Origin: Ruminococcus sp.
GTDB lineage: Bacteria; Bacillota; Clostridia; Oscillospirales; Acutalibacteraceae
DNA length: 64,000 bases
Direction: 5' to 3'
Assembly: GCA_017464765.1 (NCBI GenBank)
Contig: JAFTYK010000005.1
Span: forward strand, 1-64,000
The first letter of the stretch is position 1. Each line of letters opens with the position of its first letter. The translations under genes were made by a program, and so were the position numbers. Shown in pieces: positions 62,268-64,000 of this stretch. The notes under the pieces are model-generated. The model saw nothing but the letters and a program-made list of their open reading frames with translations. It had not been told where the DNA came from and ran no database searches.

Positions 62268-64000
62268 TTAACATTCTATGACTACGTTGTATTTTTCAAA
62301 CCAGTAGTCAAGCTCAATAATATATGCCATAATCTGCGGAGCGCGCATAAGCTGACCATACCAAGGAGAAGAAATTTTATCAGGATTGTTCATTATATTT
62401 TCTACACCGTCTTTGTCTAAAAGTGATGAGAGGACGGTGTCTTTTTTGTTTAAGATTTCTTTCACTTTATCACAGCACAGACGCATATATTCAGGATTGT
62501 GAGTTTTAGGGTAGGGGCTTTTCTTTCTGTAACATATATCATATGGCAATATGTCTTCGAAAGCTTTTCTGATGATTCCTTTCTCACGTCCGCCGTATGC
62601 TTTTAATTGCCACGGCATATTATACGCGTATTCGACCAGCCTGTAGTCGCAGAAAGGAACTCTGACTTCTAAGCCGTTGTACATCGAACATCTGTCCTTT
62701 CTCTCAAGTAAGCACTGCATAAACCAGTTGAAATTGAGCATGAACATTTCTCTCATTCGTTTGTCTACTGCAGATTCGTTTGGTAGCTTGTCAGCGCGTC
62801 TGATGGTGTTGAAATACTTGCTCATAACATAGTCTTCACCGTGCTTGAGAATACCTTTTTTGAGAATGGAACGTCTGATTTCCTGACTTCTTGACCATGG
62901 GAAACACTCTTCAAAAAGAATGTTTTTGTTGTGATACCACGGATAACCGCCGAAAAGTTCGTCGGCACATTCACCTGAAAGTGCAACCGTGTAGTTCTTT
63001 TTGATTTCTTTGCAGAAAAGGAGTAGGGAAGAGTCGATGTCTACGTAACCCGGCAAATCTCTTGCGTCAACACTACTGTATAATGCTTCCATCACCTTTT
63101 TATTATCGAGAACAATCTCCGTGTGCTTTGAATTTGTATCATCGACCATTATTGAAATGTAGTCAAAATCAGCGTTTGGCTGGAAAGCATTTTTGGTGAA
63201 AAATTTCCTATTGTCCTCGTACTCGACGCTGTAGGTGTTGATGTTACCTAGGTTGTTTTTCTTGTAGTAGTTGGAGGCGGTTTTACAGATTATACTTGAA
63301 TCTAAACCCCCAGATAGGAAAAAGCACATAGGAACATCGGTGATTAGCTGGCGTTCTATGGCATCTGTGAGCAGAAATCTTGTCTTTTCAATAGTTTCTC
63401 CTTCTGTGTCGGTATGCTCACTTGCTTTAATTGTGTAGTAAGTCTCCTTGTAGAACTTACCATTTTTATAAGTCGCCATCTGCCCCGGTTTAAGTTCTTT
63501 TATAGCTTTGAAGATACCGCTTTTTGGCGAACGGGCAGGACCTAAAAAGAAAATTTCATAAAGTCCGGTTTCGTTTATTGTTGGTTTTACCATGCCACTA
63601 TTAAGCAGAGCTTTGATTTCTGAACCGAAAATAATTCCGTTTTTATATTTGCTGTAAAAAAGTGGTTTTACACCAATTCTATCTCTGCACAAAAACAGCT
63701 TTTTAGAACTCACCTCGTACACAGCGAAAGCGTAAATTCCGTTTAGCTTATGAACGCATTTCTTTTTGTATTGTGCGTAAGCGTGCAGTAGTACTTCGGT
63801 ATCGCTGTGAGTAGAAAATCTGTGTCCAAGTGAGATAAGCTCTTCACGTAATTCATCGGTATTGTAAAGCTCACCGTTGTATACGATTACGTAAGTTTCA
63901 CCTTTGTAGTTTAATGTCATCGGTTGTTTGCCGTTTTCTACATCGATAACTGAGAGTCTCCTGTGTAAAAGTGCTACATCGTGGCTAATATATTCACCTT
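62268..64000 (-). CDS. asnB: Asparagine synthase, glutamine-hydrolysing (N-terminus beyond window)
   Basis: At least 577 residues are visible. The frame stays open to the window edge (GEYISHDVALLHRRLSVIDV before the first internal Met at 63920), so the start and the catalytic Cys1 lie outside. The glutaminase half includes YNGELYNTDELREEL and SDTEVLLHAY; the synthetase half has the ATP-pyrophosphatase P-loop FFLSGGLDSSIIC and the late SGECADELFGGYPW. It makes asparagine from aspartate with glutamine as ammonia donor. Confidence 0.93.
   Translation of the reverse strand, partial: GEYISHDVALLHRRLSVIDVENGKQPMTLNYKGETYVIVYNGELYNTDELREELISLGHRFSTHSDTEVLLHAYAQYKKKCVHKLNGIYAFAVYEVSSKKLFLCRDRIGVKPLFYSKYKNGIIFGSEIKALLNSGMVKPTINETGLYEIFFLGPARSPKSGIFKAIKELKPGQMATYKNGKFYKETYYTIKASEHTDTEGETIEKTRFLLTDAIERQLITDVPMCFFLSGGLDSSIICKTASNYYKKNNLGNINTYSVEYEDNRKFFTKNAFQPNADFDYISIMVDDTNSKHTEIVLDNKKVMEALYSSVDARDLPGYVDIDSSLLLFCKEIKKNYTVALSGECADELFGGYPWYHNKNILFEECFPWSRSQEIRRSILKKGILKHGEDYVMSKYFNTIRRADKLPNESAVDKRMREMFMLNFNWFMQCLLERKDRCSMYNGLEVRVPFCDYRLVEYAYNMPWQLKAYGGREKGIIRKAFEDILPYDICYRKKSPYPKTHNPEYMRLCCDKVKEILNKKDTVLSSLLDKDGVENIMNNPDKISSPWYGQLMRAPQIMAYIIELDYWFEKYNVVIEC

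Overview
The window reads as a continuous piece of a low-GC, spore-forming Gram-positive chromosome of the Clostridia (Oscillospiraceae/Ruminococcaceae). Three signs point towards a Ruminococcus bromii-like starch degrader: a secreted GH13 alpha-amylase with starch-binding modules and a type I dockerin (17.1-13.6 kb, minus strand), a second very large secreted dockerin protein (7.6-0.4 kb, minus strand), and a sporulation sigma-G gene (26.1 kb). The species is an inference; dockerins, sigG, the T-box and the synteny are read directly. Starts are often TTG or GTG, and sigma-A promoters are frequently near-consensus with a 17-base spacer.

Layout. 1-0.39 kb: two tandem copies (136 of 139 positions identical) of a structured RNA-like unit, each followed by its own terminator. 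0.4-7.6 kb: giant dockerin protein. 7.6-8.2 kb: non-coding stretch with a decayed reading frame. 8.2-13.4 kb: minus-strand operon for a ribitol-phosphate-type surface polymer (ABC exporter permease and ATPase, SDR-LicD fusion, TarI, TarJ). 13.6-17.1 kb: amylase. 17.6-21.9 kb: potABCD polyamine importer. 22-23.6 kb: HAD phosphatase and lipoprotein cyclophilin. 23.7-26.9 kb: S1-domain protein, RmuC, SigG. 26.9-29.3 kb (minus): paired ChrA half-transporters led by a small Cys-rich ORF, then DUF2752 and DUF4190 membrane proteins.

29.5-35.6 kb (plus): thyX, tmk, DUF2156, DJ-1/PfpI, 5-formyl-THF cyclo-ligase, mltG and a U32 peptidase-family gene. 35.6-38.7 kb: an alanine T-box and alaS. 38.8-43.1 kb: yceD-rpmF, a divergent third member of the left-edge RNA family with a terminator, then DUF512 radical SAM-der-plsY. 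43.2-49.9 kb: D,D-carboxypeptidase, HIT protein, PRTase, comEC-holA-rnmV, rubrerythrin. 49.9-51.2 kb (minus): CNNM/CorC transporter-like protein. 51.4-57.8 kb: tepA-uppP-ftsK/spoIIIE and a YgiQ radical SAM protein. 57.8-59.6 kb: tyrS and mscL. 59.7-61.7 kb: two divergent PfkB sugar kinases. 61.7-64 kb (minus): PAP2 phosphatase and an asparagine synthase cut by the window edge.

Most of the window is conserved housekeeping sequence in familiar Firmicutes order. The parts most worth a second look are the RNA family (three copies, at 0 and 39.6 kb), the sigG leader in which the Shine-Dalgarno sequence lies inside a terminator-like hairpin before a TTG start, the giant dockerin protein without a recognisable enzyme, a ComEC whose C-terminal domain lacks the usual metal-binding motif, and the decayed frame at 7.7-8.1 kb whose in-frame stops are all TAA or TAG. 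No tRNA, rRNA, CRISPR array or intact insertion sequence was seen.
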